Positions 35,938-44,642 of a stretch of 64,000 bases of DNA are shown piece by piece. A program made the translations under genes and the position numbers. The number at the start of each line of letters is the position of its first letter. Position 1 is the stretch's first letter. The notes beneath the pieces were generated by a model. The model did not search any database. It was not told the origin of the DNA and was given only the letters and a program-made list of their open reading frames with translations. The stretch covers positions 62,001 to 126,000 of the forward strand of contig NZ_RQRS01000013.1 of assembly GCF_004335085.1 (NCBI RefSeq), read 5' to 3'. This DNA is from Pedobacter nototheniae (GTDB lineage: Bacteria; Bacteroidota; Bacteroidia; Sphingobacteriales; Sphingobacteriaceae).

Positions 35938-36891
35938 TTAATCATTTTTACCGTTAAGTATTTTCACGGTCAATTTTCCAGCAAAATGTTGTTTTAGTTG
36001 TTTTCCATCACCATGCAATGTCCACACTTCTTTAGGCTGAACCTTTTCTATTGTTTCTAATATTGCGGCCCAATCTGCATGATCTGATATATAAAGCGAA
36101 ATTCCATTTTGTTGCTGAAGATTTTTCCACCCAGAAGCAAAGGCTCTAACCACATTTACTGCCTTAAAGTAACTATGAAAAACCATGGGTGGTACAATAT
36201 AAACCTGATGCTCTGTGTTTTGCTTCATCACTTTTCTATCGTAAACCTGATATTTACCTAACTTAATACCATACTCTTCGTAAATTTTAACAAAGGGCAT
36301 AATACTGTGGTGTACCAATATGTTTTTACCTGTACAATGCTGATTAATAAGCTGAATAATACGCTGGCTTTTACCTAAAGCATAGGCACCCAACATAATA
36401 TTAGCTGTGGTAGCGTTTAGCTTATTAATTTCATCTGCAGCCTCAGGATGTTTAGTTTCTGGGTCGGCGAAAGTGCTTTCTGTAATCAAAACATCGGCCT
36501 GAACAAACTCAAAGGGCTCACATGTTATATCAAGTTCAATTTTATAATCGCCAGTATATAAATATTTAATTCCTTTATACTCCATCATTACTTGTGCGGA
36601 GCCTAATATATGTCCGGCAGAATAAAAAGTGATGGTTACATCTTTTAATTTGAAAGATTGATGATATTCTTTAATATGAAAATCGCCGCCAGCAAACTTG
36701 CGATAACGATGTTTCATAAATGCCATTGTGGCTTGAGTACAATAAACATTTTGGTTTCCCCCTACCGCATGATCGCCATGCGCATGAGAAATAACAGCTT
36801 CTTTAACGGGTTGTTGAGGATCTAAATAAAAATCGCCATATACACAATACAATCCCACGGGGGTAATTGTAATAAAATCTTCCAGTATCAT
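35938..36891 (-). CDS. metallo-beta-lactamase/beta-CASP exonuclease-like protein
   Basis: A 317-residue protein. The metal site is SHAHGDHAVGG (about 34-44), with His in SAGHILGSAQ (about 92) and Asp in YTGDYKIE. DVLITESTFADPE is the family motif 4, and YISDHADW with LHGDGKQL closes the site. Matches the group known as ligase-associated DNA exonuclease, normally beside an ATP-dependent DNA ligase. Here no ligase is adjacent; the neighbour is coaE, with which its ATG overlaps by one base. Could act on DNA or RNA ends. Confidence 0.85.
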   Translation of the reverse strand: MILEDFITITPVGLYCVYGDFYLDPQQPVKEAVISHAHGDHAVGGNQNVYCTQATMAFMKHRYRKFAGGDFHIKEYHQSFKLKDVTITFYSAGHILGSAQVMMEYKGIKYLYTGDYKIELDITCEPFEFVQADVLITESTFADPETKHPEAADEINKLNATTANIMLGAYALGKSQRIIQLINQHCTGKNILVHHSIMPFVKIYEEYGIKLGKYQVYDRKVMKQNTEHQVYIVPPMVFHSYFKAVNVVRAFASGWKNLQQQNGISLYISDHADWAAILETIEKVQPKEVWTLHGDGKQLKQHFAGKLTVKILNGKND

Positions 36892-37490
36892 TATTTTTTA
36901 CTTACCTCTAAAAATATTTTATGTAATGCTAAAACTTGCTCAATAATGCCATTCTCCTCATCATTTACAATAAAATGATTGGCCATTTTTCGCTTCTGTT
37001 CATCACTAAATTGTTTATCCATTCGGGCTTTTACTTGTTCCGCAGAAACATTATCGCGTTGCATTACTCTACTTACCTTTACATTTATTGGGGCAGTTAC
37101 CAAAATGCTGGTATCACACATTTTATAAGAACCACTTTCAAATAGCAAAGCAGCCTCTTTTAAGGTGTAAGGTACTGTTTGGTCAATTTGATTCTCCCAT
37201 TCATTAAAAGCCCTAAAAACCGCTGGATGAACAAGTGCGTTCAATTTAGTTAATTCAGTTTCATTGTTAAATACAATTGCTGCAATGTGCTTATTATTTA
37301 GTGTACCATCTTCGAAATAGCTATCCTGGCCAAAGGTATTTTTAATTCCCTCCACTAAAATAGAATCTTTAACCATTATTTCTTTAGCAACTGTATCCGC
37401 ATAAAAAACAGGGATACCCAAAACCTCAAAAACCTTACATACGGTTGTTTTTCCACTACCTATGCCGCCTGTTATACCTACTTTATACAT
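36891..37490 (-). CDS. coaE: dephospho-CoA kinase
   Basis: Last step of coenzyme A synthesis: phosphorylates the 3'-hydroxyl of dephospho-CoA. A 199-residue protein with P-loop GITGGIGSGKTTVC at about 5-18, VFYADTVAKEIM with the conserved Asp, LVHPAVFRAF, and ALLFESGSYKMCD with the Glu. SRVMQRDN and ARMDKQFSDEQK complete the lid. The genes on either side overlap it by one base (TAATG): YbbR ends where coaE starts, and coaE ends where the MBL gene starts. This is a tight operon. Confidence 0.96.
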   Translation of the reverse strand: MYKVGITGGIGSGKTTVCKVFEVLGIPVFYADTVAKEIMVKDSILVEGIKNTFGQDSYFEDGTLNNKHIAAIVFNNETELTKLNALVHPAVFRAFNEWENQIDQTVPYTLKEAALLFESGSYKMCDTSILVTAPINVKVSRVMQRDNVSAEQVKARMDKQFSDEQKRKMANHFIVNDEENGIIEQVLALHKIFLEVSKK

Positions 37491-38437
37491 TATTTTTCGA
37501 CTACAAAATCTATTTTGGATGGAAACACATTGATTAATTTACAGTAATCTGGAAACTCAGTAATTTTAACTGTAAATTGGTTGTGATTTAAATTTAGCCA
37601 TTCATCTACATCAACACTTGCCTGAATAAAGCTTTCATCAACCTGCTCATAATTGCCAAGTGCAACTAAAAAGGTAACCTTAATTTTTTTGGGATAAAGC
37701 TTAATACTATTGTAATTACGGTTATTAATAATTTTTAGTGGAACTTCAATAGTTTTTTCGGTAAACTCATCTACCGGTAGTTTAACTTCTACCGTGGACG
37801 GAAAGATACTCACATTTTTGTGGGTACTGTGTTGCATAGCAACTCTTACGGTTGCGCTATTTTGCAATTTACTAAGCTTTAAAGTATCAGTAGACCATTC
37901 TGTAATCTTATCAAGCTCCTCAATTGGCCCCGTAACGGTTACATATTTTGGATTAAGTTGTATATCACTTGAAATTCCATATTGCTTTGTAAAATCAATT
38001 TTTTCAATAAGTTTAATGGCAACTCTTTTAACGGTTCTTTTGGTAAAATCGAAATATAAGGTATCTGGTTTTACTGAAATTACTTTTTGCGAACTTTCTA
38101 ATTGTTTATTTATGTTGTACAATTGATCTGAAAATACAATAAACTCTTTTGAGTTTAATTGATTTAAACTTACGGCAATAGATTGCGGATTTATACGCAA
38201 ACGGGCAAATAACAACTGCCAGCCTGTTCCTTTTACCTTCAAATCTACAGTATCAGATTGTAAAGGATGAAATGCTCTCTTTTGAGGGAAGTTTTTATAA
38301 ATTAACACTGTTTTAGCCGTGTATTCATATTCGTTATTTAATGCCAAAAAAAACCATGCAGCAACCGCCAGTACCAAGCAAGCCAGGAGACTAAAAACAC
38401 GTCTTTTTTCTATTTGAGTTAACTTAATAAAAGGCAT
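37490..38437 (-). CDS. YbbR-like protein
   Basis: About 315 residues from the ATG at 38437 (MPFIKLTQIEKRRVFS); the earlier ATG adds 14 residues without support. One N-terminal membrane helix (about 17-33, VFSLLACLVLAVAAWFFLAL) and repeated YbbR-type beta units in the extracytoplasmic part (KTVLIYKNFPQKRAFHPLQS and NPKYVTVTGPIEELDKI). Firmicute YbbR (CdaR) regulates the diadenylate cyclase CdaA, but no cyclase gene is here. It lies upstream of coaE. In other Bacteroidota this gene is close to yajC; here a TonB-like gene and an IS lie between. Confidence 0.8.
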   Translation of the reverse strand: MPFIKLTQIEKRRVFSLLACLVLAVAAWFFLALNNEYEYTAKTVLIYKNFPQKRAFHPLQSDTVDLKVKGTGWQLLFARLRINPQSIAVSLNQLNSKEFIVFSDQLYNINKQLESSQKVISVKPDTLYFDFTKRTVKRVAIKLIEKIDFTKQYGISSDIQLNPKYVTVTGPIEELDKITEWSTDTLKLSKLQNSATVRVAMQHSTHKNVSIFPSTVEVKLPVDEFTEKTIEVPLKIINNRNYNSIKLYPKKIKVTFLVALGNYEQVDESFIQASVDVDEWLNLNHNQFTVKITEFPDYCKLINVFPSKIDFVVEK

Positions 38438-38691
38438 ATAGTAATGAAAATGAATTAGAGCACATTTGCCCTTAACCACACAACAATTTAGCCAAATGTA
38501 GTAAAATTTTAAAAGATAGACTGAACATCCGATCTTACGAAAGGGTTAACTTAAAATTAAAAAGATAACATCATTAGGTTAACTAAAACGAACTCAGATT
38601 ATTTCTTCTCCGCCACTATTATTTCATTAAAGTAAACAGTATTTTTATAAGCACCTATTGTGATTTCAATCCACAAAACCATTAGAAAAAA

Positions 38692-39645
38692 ATGAAAAAC
38701 TACTTTTTAACGCTACTATTGATTTTGCCAGCTTTACATAATTATGCGCAGAAACGGCAAAATGTTTATTTCTTTAAAAATGACGCACCTACCGCAGATC
38801 GGAAGAATTATGATTATCGAAGGGTAATTACCGAACCCGACTCTGGTGCAACCGTATTTAATTTATTTGAATTTTATCCAGATAATACTGAAAAAACAAT
38901 TGGTTTTGTTTCCGTATTTGAACCGGCCTTAGTTTATGAAGGAACATTAAAGAAGTTTAATGATAAGGGAATTTTAATTGAGAAATCATATTTCAAGAGT
39001 GGCAAACCTATTGGAGCAGCTTCGTATTTTTATCAGAATGGTAAACCTAAAAGTGTAATTCTTTATGATGCTTCCGTAAAAATCCCGGGTGTAAGCGATC
39101 ATACTTTTAGTAAAATTGTTCAGGCTTATGATTCTTTAGGTACTCAAATGGTTAAGGATGGTAACGGTTATTATAAAACTGAAGACAAATTTTATGCTGA
39201 AGAGGGTAACTATATCAATAGTGAAAAGGATGGGGTTTGGAAAGGTCGGGTTGGCGAAGGTACTTTTGAAGAGCAGTATAAAAATGGCAATCTAATAACT
39301 GGTATTGCAACTTTGAGTAATGGGAAAACCAATAATTATAAAAATGCTGAAGAGTTTCCAACGTTTCCAGGGGGTATACAATCTTTTTACAGCTATTTAG
39401 CAAGAGAATATAAATATCCTAAAGAAGCGGTTGAAAACAGAGTTAGTGGAAGAATATTTATCAGTTTTGTGGTAGAGAAAGACGGCTCTTTAACTGATAT
39501 TAAAGTAAGAAACCATATGGGGTATGGAACTGAACAAGAAGCAATAAGGGTATTAAATAATTGCAGAAAATGGATTCCTGCAAAGCAGCATGGTATTCCG
39601 GTGAGGGTTGCTTATAATATTAATTTCAATCTTAGAGCGAGTTAG
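38692..39645 (+). CDS. secreted protein with MORN-like repeats and TonB C-terminal domain
   Basis: A 317-residue protein with a signal peptide (MKNYFLTLLLILPALHNYAQ). The middle (about 80-210) has MORN-type repeats, for example GTLKKFNDKGILIEKSYFKS and ASYFYQNGKPKSVILYD. The C-terminal 90 residues, from EFPTFPGGIQSFYSYL to NINFNL, have the TonB energy-transducer fold with GRIFISFVVEKDGSL. It lacks the N-terminal membrane anchor and proline-rich spacer of a real TonB, so it is one of the many TonB-domain proteins of Bacteroidota of unclear role. Its terminator has been split by the IS. Confidence 0.82.
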   Translation: MKNYFLTLLLILPALHNYAQKRQNVYFFKNDAPTADRKNYDYRRVITEPDSGATVFNLFEFYPDNTEKTIGFVSVFEPALVYEGTLKKFNDKGILIEKSYFKSGKPIGAASYFYQNGKPKSVILYDASVKIPGVSDHTFSKIVQAYDSLGTQMVKDGNGYYKTEDKFYAEEGNYINSEKDGVWKGRVGEGTFEEQYKNGNLITGIATLSNGKTNNYKNAEEFPTFPGGIQSFYSYLAREYKYPKEAVENRVSGRIFISFVVEKDGSLTDIKVRNHMGYGTEQEAIRVLNNCRKWIPAKQHGIPVRVAYNINFNLRAS

Positions 39646-39650
39646 TTTAT

Positions 39651-39673
39651 AAAAAAAGGTCATCTGAAAATTC
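39651..39673 (+). terminator. left half of an IS-split bidirectional terminator
   Basis: A run of As and ggtcatctga (39658-39667) pair with tcagatgacc (41431-41440) on the far side of the IS. If the 1751-bp IS and one copy of its 8-bp target are removed, the halves make a 10-bp stem with loop aaat, A/T tracts on both sides. This is the shared terminator of the TonB-like gene (+) and yajC (-). Confidence 0.88.
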
Positions 39674-39718
39674 GAGGGCACTGAAAAAGTAGGCTTAAAA
39701 TGTCTATAAAAAGATTAT

Positions 39719-39755
39719 CGGATGAGTAGGTCATAAGATCTCCATCCGCTTTTTG
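39719..39755 (+). terminator. terminator-like hairpin inside the left IS end
   Basis: cggatg and catccg (39719-39724 and 39743-39748) with an 18-nt loop and a T-rich tail on the + strand. It could stop transcripts entering from the TonB-like gene and so replace the split native terminator. Confidence 0.6.
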
Positions 39756-39867
39756 TTTTTTGAGTGTTTTTATATTTTTTACTGATTCCAATTCATTAAG
39801 ATCTCTCGCCGAATTTCAGTGTTTTATAGTCCTTTTTAGGATGTTTTTTGGTAATAATGATCCCGCT

Positions 39868-41319
39868 TTAGAATTTCAGTATTCTTTTTAGATTTACCAC
39901 GAATATCGCTATTGCACCTTGCATTTTCATACTTTCAAGGCCATAGGAATTTGCTCTGTGATATCCATGCACATTTTTCAATTCACTATTTTTCGCCTCA
40001 ATTTTATATCTGTGTTTTGACTTTTCCCTGAAGTACTCGCTTTGTTGGAATATTTCCTGCTCTTTGTGCTCATCTGGTTTTATTGCAGCCGAGTACGTCC
40101 TACTTTTGGCTTCTGGTTTATAGCAGCCATCTCTTAGCGGGCATACTTTGCATTTTTCGATATCGAAATAATAGGTCATCGCCTGATTGCTCTTATCTAC
40201 CTTTTTACCCTGCACCCGTTTATACATAGCCAGGTGCCCTGCAGGACATACAAACATATCAGCGTCTTTATTATAGTCGAACTTTTCTTCCTCTTTCCTG
40301 GTGCCATGGGTAATAGCAGGGTTCATCCTGGCAACGATCTTAATCTTATTTCCGTTCAAATCCTTAAGCTTGAGGTTGTTCTTGCCGGCATAAGCTGCAT
40401 CACCTATGATGGTATCCACCTCCATTCCGTTTGACTGTGTCTGGTTCAATAATTTTGGCAGTTCAGGACCATCGCCTTTCTCAGCTGAGGTGACAACAGC
40501 AGCCGTTATAATACGTTCCTCTGTCATTGCCAAATGAGTTTTGTAACCAAAAAAACTGCTGTCAGCTGTTTTGTGGCCAACCTTGGCATCCATATCTTTG
40601 GATATCGCATAATTCTCCCGGGTATCTTCCACTGTTTCCTTTAAGAGGTTTAGCTTCTCTTTCACAGCAGGAATTTCACTTAATGCTTCATCAGACTCGA
40701 TAAGTTTTTGTAACTCCTTGCAGTATTCTATTTCTTTAAGGATATCATTTGAATCATTTTTCTCAGGCATCTGACCCTTGAGATCATCATCCATTAGATA
40801 TACTGCTTTTCGAAGCAGTTTCGAGCGTTGCCTGAGTACTTCAATAGGTGAATATGGGTTGGATCTGGAAAGTGAATGCGTCGCATCGACAATGATGGAC
40901 CTGGATTTAATAATGCCTTTTTCCAAGGCCAAGGAAACGGTTTTGCCAATTAGAAGGTTTAAAAGATCCATATCCTTAAGGCGGAGCTTTCGGAACTTGG
41001 TCAATGAGCTTGAATTGATCACATCTTCTTCTGGGGACATCCCCAGAAAATATTTGAAAGACATATCATAGCGGGAACGCTCTACCACATCAACGTCTGA
41101 AACCGTATAAATCGTTTTCAGCAACAAATATTTAAACATGCGTACTGGACTCTCAGCATTACGACCGTTGTCCGCGCAGTATTTATCCAGAAGCTCATCA
41201 TATATAAAACCAAAATCTATAAGCTCGTTAATCTTGCGCAGTAAGTTCTCTTTGGGGATAATCAGGTCATAAAGCCTGGAAAAAGCGCTAAAATGGATTT
41301 TTTGTTGTTGAAGCAGCAT
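39868..41319 (-). CDS. IS1182-family transposase
   Basis: A 483-residue DDE transposase. The N-terminal domain (YDLIIPKENLLRKINELIDF and SPVRMFKYLLLKTIY) is the DUF772 type of IS1182/IS5-like enzymes. The catalytic core has the first Asp in SIIVDATHSLSR (about 142), a second Asp in TIIGDAAYAGKNN, and the Glu in KHRYKIEAKNSELKN (about 449). A Cys-rich motif, FVCPAGHLAMY with CKVCPLRDGCY, sits between. No frameshift. Complete between the two inverted repeats. Confidence 0.95.
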   Translation of the reverse strand: MLLQQQKIHFSAFSRLYDLIIPKENLLRKINELIDFGFIYDELLDKYCADNGRNAESPVRMFKYLLLKTIYTVSDVDVVERSRYDMSFKYFLGMSPEEDVINSSSLTKFRKLRLKDMDLLNLLIGKTVSLALEKGIIKSRSIIVDATHSLSRSNPYSPIEVLRQRSKLLRKAVYLMDDDLKGQMPEKNDSNDILKEIEYCKELQKLIESDEALSEIPAVKEKLNLLKETVEDTRENYAISKDMDAKVGHKTADSSFFGYKTHLAMTEERIITAAVVTSAEKGDGPELPKLLNQTQSNGMEVDTIIGDAAYAGKNNLKLKDLNGNKIKIVARMNPAITHGTRKEEEKFDYNKDADMFVCPAGHLAMYKRVQGKKVDKSNQAMTYYFDIEKCKVCPLRDGCYKPEAKSRTYSAAIKPDEHKEQEIFQQSEYFREKSKHRYKIEAKNSELKNVHGYHRANSYGLESMKMQGAIAIFVVNLKRILKF

Positions 41320-41354
41320 CTAAAAACAGTAATAATACACCTTTAAAATACAAA

Positions 41355-41389
41355 AAAAGGAGCAGAAAAACTAGTCTTCTACTCCTTTT
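41355..41389 (-). terminator. terminator-like hairpin in the IS leader
   Basis: aaaaggagcagaa and ttctactcctttt form a 13-bp stem with one mismatch. It lies between the right IS end and the transposase start, so on the minus strand transcripts entering from yajC would meet it before reaching the transposase. Confidence 0.65.
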
Positions 41390-41430
41390 ATCCTTTTCAA
41401 TTAAGGGACTTTTTCAGTGCCCTCGAAAAT

Positions 41431-41446
41431 TCAGATGACCTTTTAC
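41431..41446 (-). terminator. right half of the split terminator
   Basis: tcagatgacc (41431-41440), followed by tttta. It pairs with 39658-39667 if the IS and one target copy are taken out. It is 18 bp past the yajC stop codon, the expected place for the yajC terminator. Confidence 0.85.
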
Positions 41447-41464
41447 TAAATGAATATTTTAAAA

Positions 41465-41794
41465 TTATGCTTTAGGGCCTAAATCTTTTGGAGCCACTGC
41501 TTTAGTTGCATCAAGAGATACAGCTGTTTTATCAAAACGAATTTTAACACCACCTTCTACTTCAATTAAGAAAGTTGTATCGTTCATATCAGCAATACGA
41601 CCGTGAATACCGGCTGTAGTTACAATTTTATCTCCTTTTTTCAATTCTTCAACCAATTTTTTGTGGTCTTTAGCTTTTTTAACTTGCGGACGGATCATGA
41701 AGAAGTAAAAAACTACCATGATTAATACCATTGGTACAATTGTACTTAGCATATTGCTACCACCTGCGGCTTGTAAAATTACTGTTGATGTCAT
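41465..41794 (-). CDS. yajC: preprotein translocase subunit YajC
   Basis: Small membrane partner of SecDF at the Sec translocon. A 109-residue protein with a single N-terminal helix (about 17-37, TIVPMVLIMVVFYFFMIRPQ), then KKAKDHKKLVEELKKGDKIV and TTAGIHGRIADM, the classic YajC pattern. It lies after the DUF1573 gene on the minus strand, and is the last gene before the IS-disrupted terminator. Genes of the SecDF complex are thus split: secDF is 28 kb away. Confidence 0.95.
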   Translation of the reverse strand: MTSTVILQAAGGSNMLSTIVPMVLIMVVFYFFMIRPQVKKAKDHKKLVEELKKGDKIVTTAGIHGRIADMNDTTFLIEVEGGVKIRFDKTAVSLDATKAVAPKDLGPKA

Positions 41795-41829
41795 TTCTTA
41801 TTTATTTGTTGTTTAAATTTTATTTAGGC

Positions 41830-42291
41830 TTATTTCTTAACTAAAACTTCGCCTACTAAGTGTACTGTACTCACATTTGGGTTTGCGTTAGAAACTATTG
41901 TGATTACCTTATCCTGCATTCCCATTTTACCCTCACTATTAAAAATCACTTTAATAACGCCTTCTTTACCTGGCAAAATTGGTTCTTTAGGTGGCTCAGG
42001 TATAGTACAACCGCAAGTTGCAGTTGCATTAGAAATAATTAAAGGACTTTTACCTGTATTAGTAAACTTGAAATTGTGCTGAACTTTTTCGCCTTGTTGA
42101 ATTTTTTCAAAATCGTAAATCTCCTTCTCGAAAGAAATTATTGCAGCATCCGCTGGTGCAACTTTCGAAGCAGTTTTAGAAGTATCATTACCTACAGATA
42201 CACCCGTAGCTTCTACTTTATTTTGAGTATTTGCGTTACGACAAGCTGAAAAAGATAATGCAGCTATAGCCAGGATAAATATTTTTTTCAT
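41830..42291 (-). CDS. DUF1573 lipoprotein
   Basis: A 153-residue protein with a lipoprotein signal peptide (MKKIFILAIAALSFSAC, lipobox Cys at residue 17). The DUF1573 domain is FEKEIYDFEKIQQGEKVQHNF with the TNTGKSPLIISNATATCGC motif and PKEPILPGKEGVIKV, an Ig-like fold related to ASH/MSP domains. It is 12 bp after nusB and 35 bp before yajC, an order I have seen in other Bacteroidota. Outer-membrane or periplasmic role unknown. Confidence 0.92.
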   Translation of the reverse strand: MKKIFILAIAALSFSACRNANTQNKVEATGVSVGNDTSKTASKVAPADAAIISFEKEIYDFEKIQQGEKVQHNFKFTNTGKSPLIISNATATCGCTIPEPPKEPILPGKEGVIKVIFNSEGKMGMQDKVITIVSNANPNVSTVHLVGEVLVKK

Positions 42292-42303
42292 TCTATTATA
42301 TCT

Positions 42304-43254
42304 TTATTCTTCAATTAAACCACGACCAATCTTTTTGATGGTATTATTTTTCTTAAGATCGCCTAAAATTTTGTCCAAAATACCGTTTATAAATGAATTA
42401 CTTTTCGGTGTACTGTAATCTTTTGATAATTCAAGATATTCGTTGATGGTTACTTTTACCGGGATTGATGTAAAATTGAGCAATTCGCAAATCGCCATTT
42501 TCATTAAAATAGTATCCATTAAAGCAATGCGTTCAGATTCCCAGTTTTTAGTACGCTCAGCAATCATTTCCTGGTATTTCTCATCGTTTTGCAAAGTATA
42601 CAAGAATAAATCTTGAACAAACTTGCTATCTTCAATCCAATCTGCACTAATTTCAGTTAGTTTATTCTTGAAAGGATCTTCAGAAGTAAAGTTTTTAAGG
42701 GTTTTAGCAACCATGCCTTTCATCACCTCATGATCTACCTGCCAATTGATAAATTTTTCTTCGAAAACCTGAAGAATAGCCTGATTTTTTAAAAGGATTT
42801 TTCTGAAAATAAATTTGATAATATCTTTAGATGATTCTAAACTTTCGTTAGGATCAGCAAGATATTCAGCATATTCTTTTGAAGCTTTTAATGAATTGTA
42901 AACTGTTTTACGAATTTCAGGATCGAAACCCCAATCTACCTTATATTTCTTAATTGCCGCAATGTATTCAGGGTTTTGCTGCATTAATACACTGAACTTG
43001 TTGTGCAGTAACTTTAAATTAGGATTAATATCATCAGCGGTTTTAATGTGCTTGTTAGCGCGTTCAGCAGCGTCATTTGCTGTAAACTCCGTAACTTCTA
43101 CCAACAAGGAAAGCATCCAAATATACATTTCGTATACGCTGTCGATACTTTGCATCAAGGTTTTCAGATAACCTCTAATGTCTTTTTTTTCTGTCATGTG
43201 CCAAGCAAAAATGTTTTGCAAAGCTTTGATTCTAAGGTGCCTTCTATTTAACAT
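42304..43254 (-). CDS. nusB: transcription antitermination factor NusB
   Basis: RNA-binding factor that with NusE/S10 acts in rRNA antitermination. At 316 residues it is about twice the length of E. coli NusB; the long N-terminal helical extension (MLNRRHLRIKALQNIFAWHM up to about 170) is typical of Bacteroidota. The NusB core from about 190 has FTSEDPFKNKLTEISADWIED, ERIALMDTILMKMAICELLN and VKVTINEYLELSKDYSTPKS. First gene of the nusB-DUF1573-yajC run. Confidence 0.94.
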   Translation of the reverse strand: MLNRRHLRIKALQNIFAWHMTEKKDIRGYLKTLMQSIDSVYEMYIWMLSLLVEVTEFTANDAAERANKHIKTADDINPNLKLLHNKFSVLMQQNPEYIAAIKKYKVDWGFDPEIRKTVYNSLKASKEYAEYLADPNESLESSKDIIKFIFRKILLKNQAILQVFEEKFINWQVDHEVMKGMVAKTLKNFTSEDPFKNKLTEISADWIEDSKFVQDLFLYTLQNDEKYQEMIAERTKNWESERIALMDTILMKMAICELLNFTSIPVKVTINEYLELSKDYSTPKSNSFINGILDKILGDLKKNNTIKKIGRGLIEE

Positions 43255-43299
43255 GAATGTAAGAACGAATACGGTTTTTTAGACCTTTTTTTATAATAA

Positions 43300-44388
43300 T
43301 TAATATGATGATTTAATTTTTTTTATGTCTTCAATCCGCTTTTCGGCAATGCGGTTTGCAGCTGTAATAGTTGATATTTTTTCTGCTTTACTTAATTTAA
43401 TTACATTTCTGGTTGCATCGTAAATATTCTCGGTAAGTTGTACAGTTCTCTTTTTACCGAAACCTGTTAGTTCAGAATAACATGCAATTAATCCACCAGC
43501 GTTGATTAAATAATCTGGTGCAAATAAAATATCTTTATTTAATAGCAATTCGCCATCAGCAAGTTCATCTTTTAACTGATTATTTGCTGAACCTGCAATA
43601 ATTGCAAATTTCATTTTTTCTATGGTTTTATTATTTACCGTAGCTCCCATTGCACACGGGGCATATACATCAGCATCAATTCCGAAGATTTTATCTGCCT
43701 CAATAGGTTTAGCCTTATATTTACGTGCAACATAAGTAAGTTGTTCCTGGTTAATATCGCTAATTAATACTTCTGCATTTTCTTTTCTCAGCAAAGCGAC
43801 TAAATGCTCACCTACATTACCTATACCTTGTACAACAATTGTTCTACCAGCAAGCATATCTGTACCAAAAACTTCTTTTACACTTGCTTTAATACCCAAA
43901 TAAACACCTTGAGCAGTAAACGGAGCAGGATTACCGGCACCACCAATAGATTCGGGTACGCCTGTAACATAACTGGTTTCCATGCGAATGTATTCCATAT
44001 CGCGTGTATTGGTTCCCATCTCCTCAGCAGTGATAAATTCGCCATTAAGATTTTTAATAAACCTGCCGTAACTACGCATTAAGGTCTCGGTTTTATCTTT
44101 TCTTGAATCACCGATGATTACGCCTTTTCCGCCACCTAAATTTAATCCTGTGATTGCCGATTTATAAGTCATGCCACGAGATAAACGAAGAGCGTCTTCT
44201 AAAGCCTCTCCTTCTGTAGCATAACTCCACATACGTGTTCCGCCAAGTGCAGGGCCTAAAGTAGTATCATGAATGGCAATAATGGCTTTTAAACCTGTAT
44301 CCGCATCGTTACAGAAAACCAGTTTCTTATGTCCGTAAACACTTAACTGATCTAATATTGAAGTTTCTGATGAAGAATTCGCTGGCAT
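43300..44388 (-). CDS. Leu/Glu/Phe/Val dehydrogenase
   Basis: NAD-dependent oxidative deaminase of branched-chain or related amino acids. A 362-residue protein, the length typical of leucine dehydrogenases. The N-terminal domain has LGPALGGTRMW and GLNLGGGKGVIIGD, with the catalytic lysines near residues 70 and 82. The Rossmann site is VVQGIGNVGEHLV at about 185. ISDINQEQL has the NAD-ribose acid. YLINAGGLIACYSEL is the usual C-terminal substrate loop. It lies 46 bp before nusB, possibly co-transcribed. Could feed leucine into the pathway that ends in the HMG-CoA lyase at 16.5 kb. Confidence 0.9.
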   Translation of the reverse strand: MPANSSSETSILDQLSVYGHKKLVFCNDADTGLKAIIAIHDTTLGPALGGTRMWSYATEGEALEDALRLSRGMTYKSAITGLNLGGGKGVIIGDSRKDKTETLMRSYGRFIKNLNGEFITAEEMGTNTRDMEYIRMETSYVTGVPESIGGAGNPAPFTAQGVYLGIKASVKEVFGTDMLAGRTIVVQGIGNVGEHLVALLRKENAEVLISDINQEQLTYVARKYKAKPIEADKIFGIDADVYAPCAMGATVNNKTIEKMKFAIIAGSANNQLKDELADGELLLNKDILFAPDYLINAGGLIACYSELTGFGKKRTVQLTENIYDATRNVIKLSKAEKISTITAANRIAEKRIEDIKKIKSSY

Positions 44389-44642
44389 AATTTTACGTAG
44401 AGCTAACCTGCTGCAAAATTAAAATAAAAAACCATTATTACACGCTTTTAACTAAACTATAACAAAATTACTTGCTATTTAGTTCTAATACCTGATTGGA
44501 GCGCTAATTAAATTTACTTGCAAGCCAAAATTGTGATTAGAAATTTAGAGCATTTCATATCTTTATTATACTTCAACAAAACAGACATAGCTTCGGGTGT
44601 CTTTTTAAGACCGGGCAAATAATCATTCCTAAATTTTATACT

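Larger units (their letters stand above)
39674..41424. mobile_element. complete IS1182-family insertion sequence (1751 bp)
   Basis: Both ends carry a perfect 17-bp inverted repeat, GAGGGCACTGAAAAAGT (39674-39690 and 41408-41424). The 8-bp target duplication gaaaattc flanks it (39666-39673 and 41425-41432). The element contains one complete transposase gene on the minus strand, so it looks intact and recent. Terminator-like hairpins lie inside each end (39719-39755 and 41355-41389), which would shield the element from transcription of the neighbours. The insertion point is the loop of the shared terminator of the two convergent neighbours. Confidence 0.93.
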
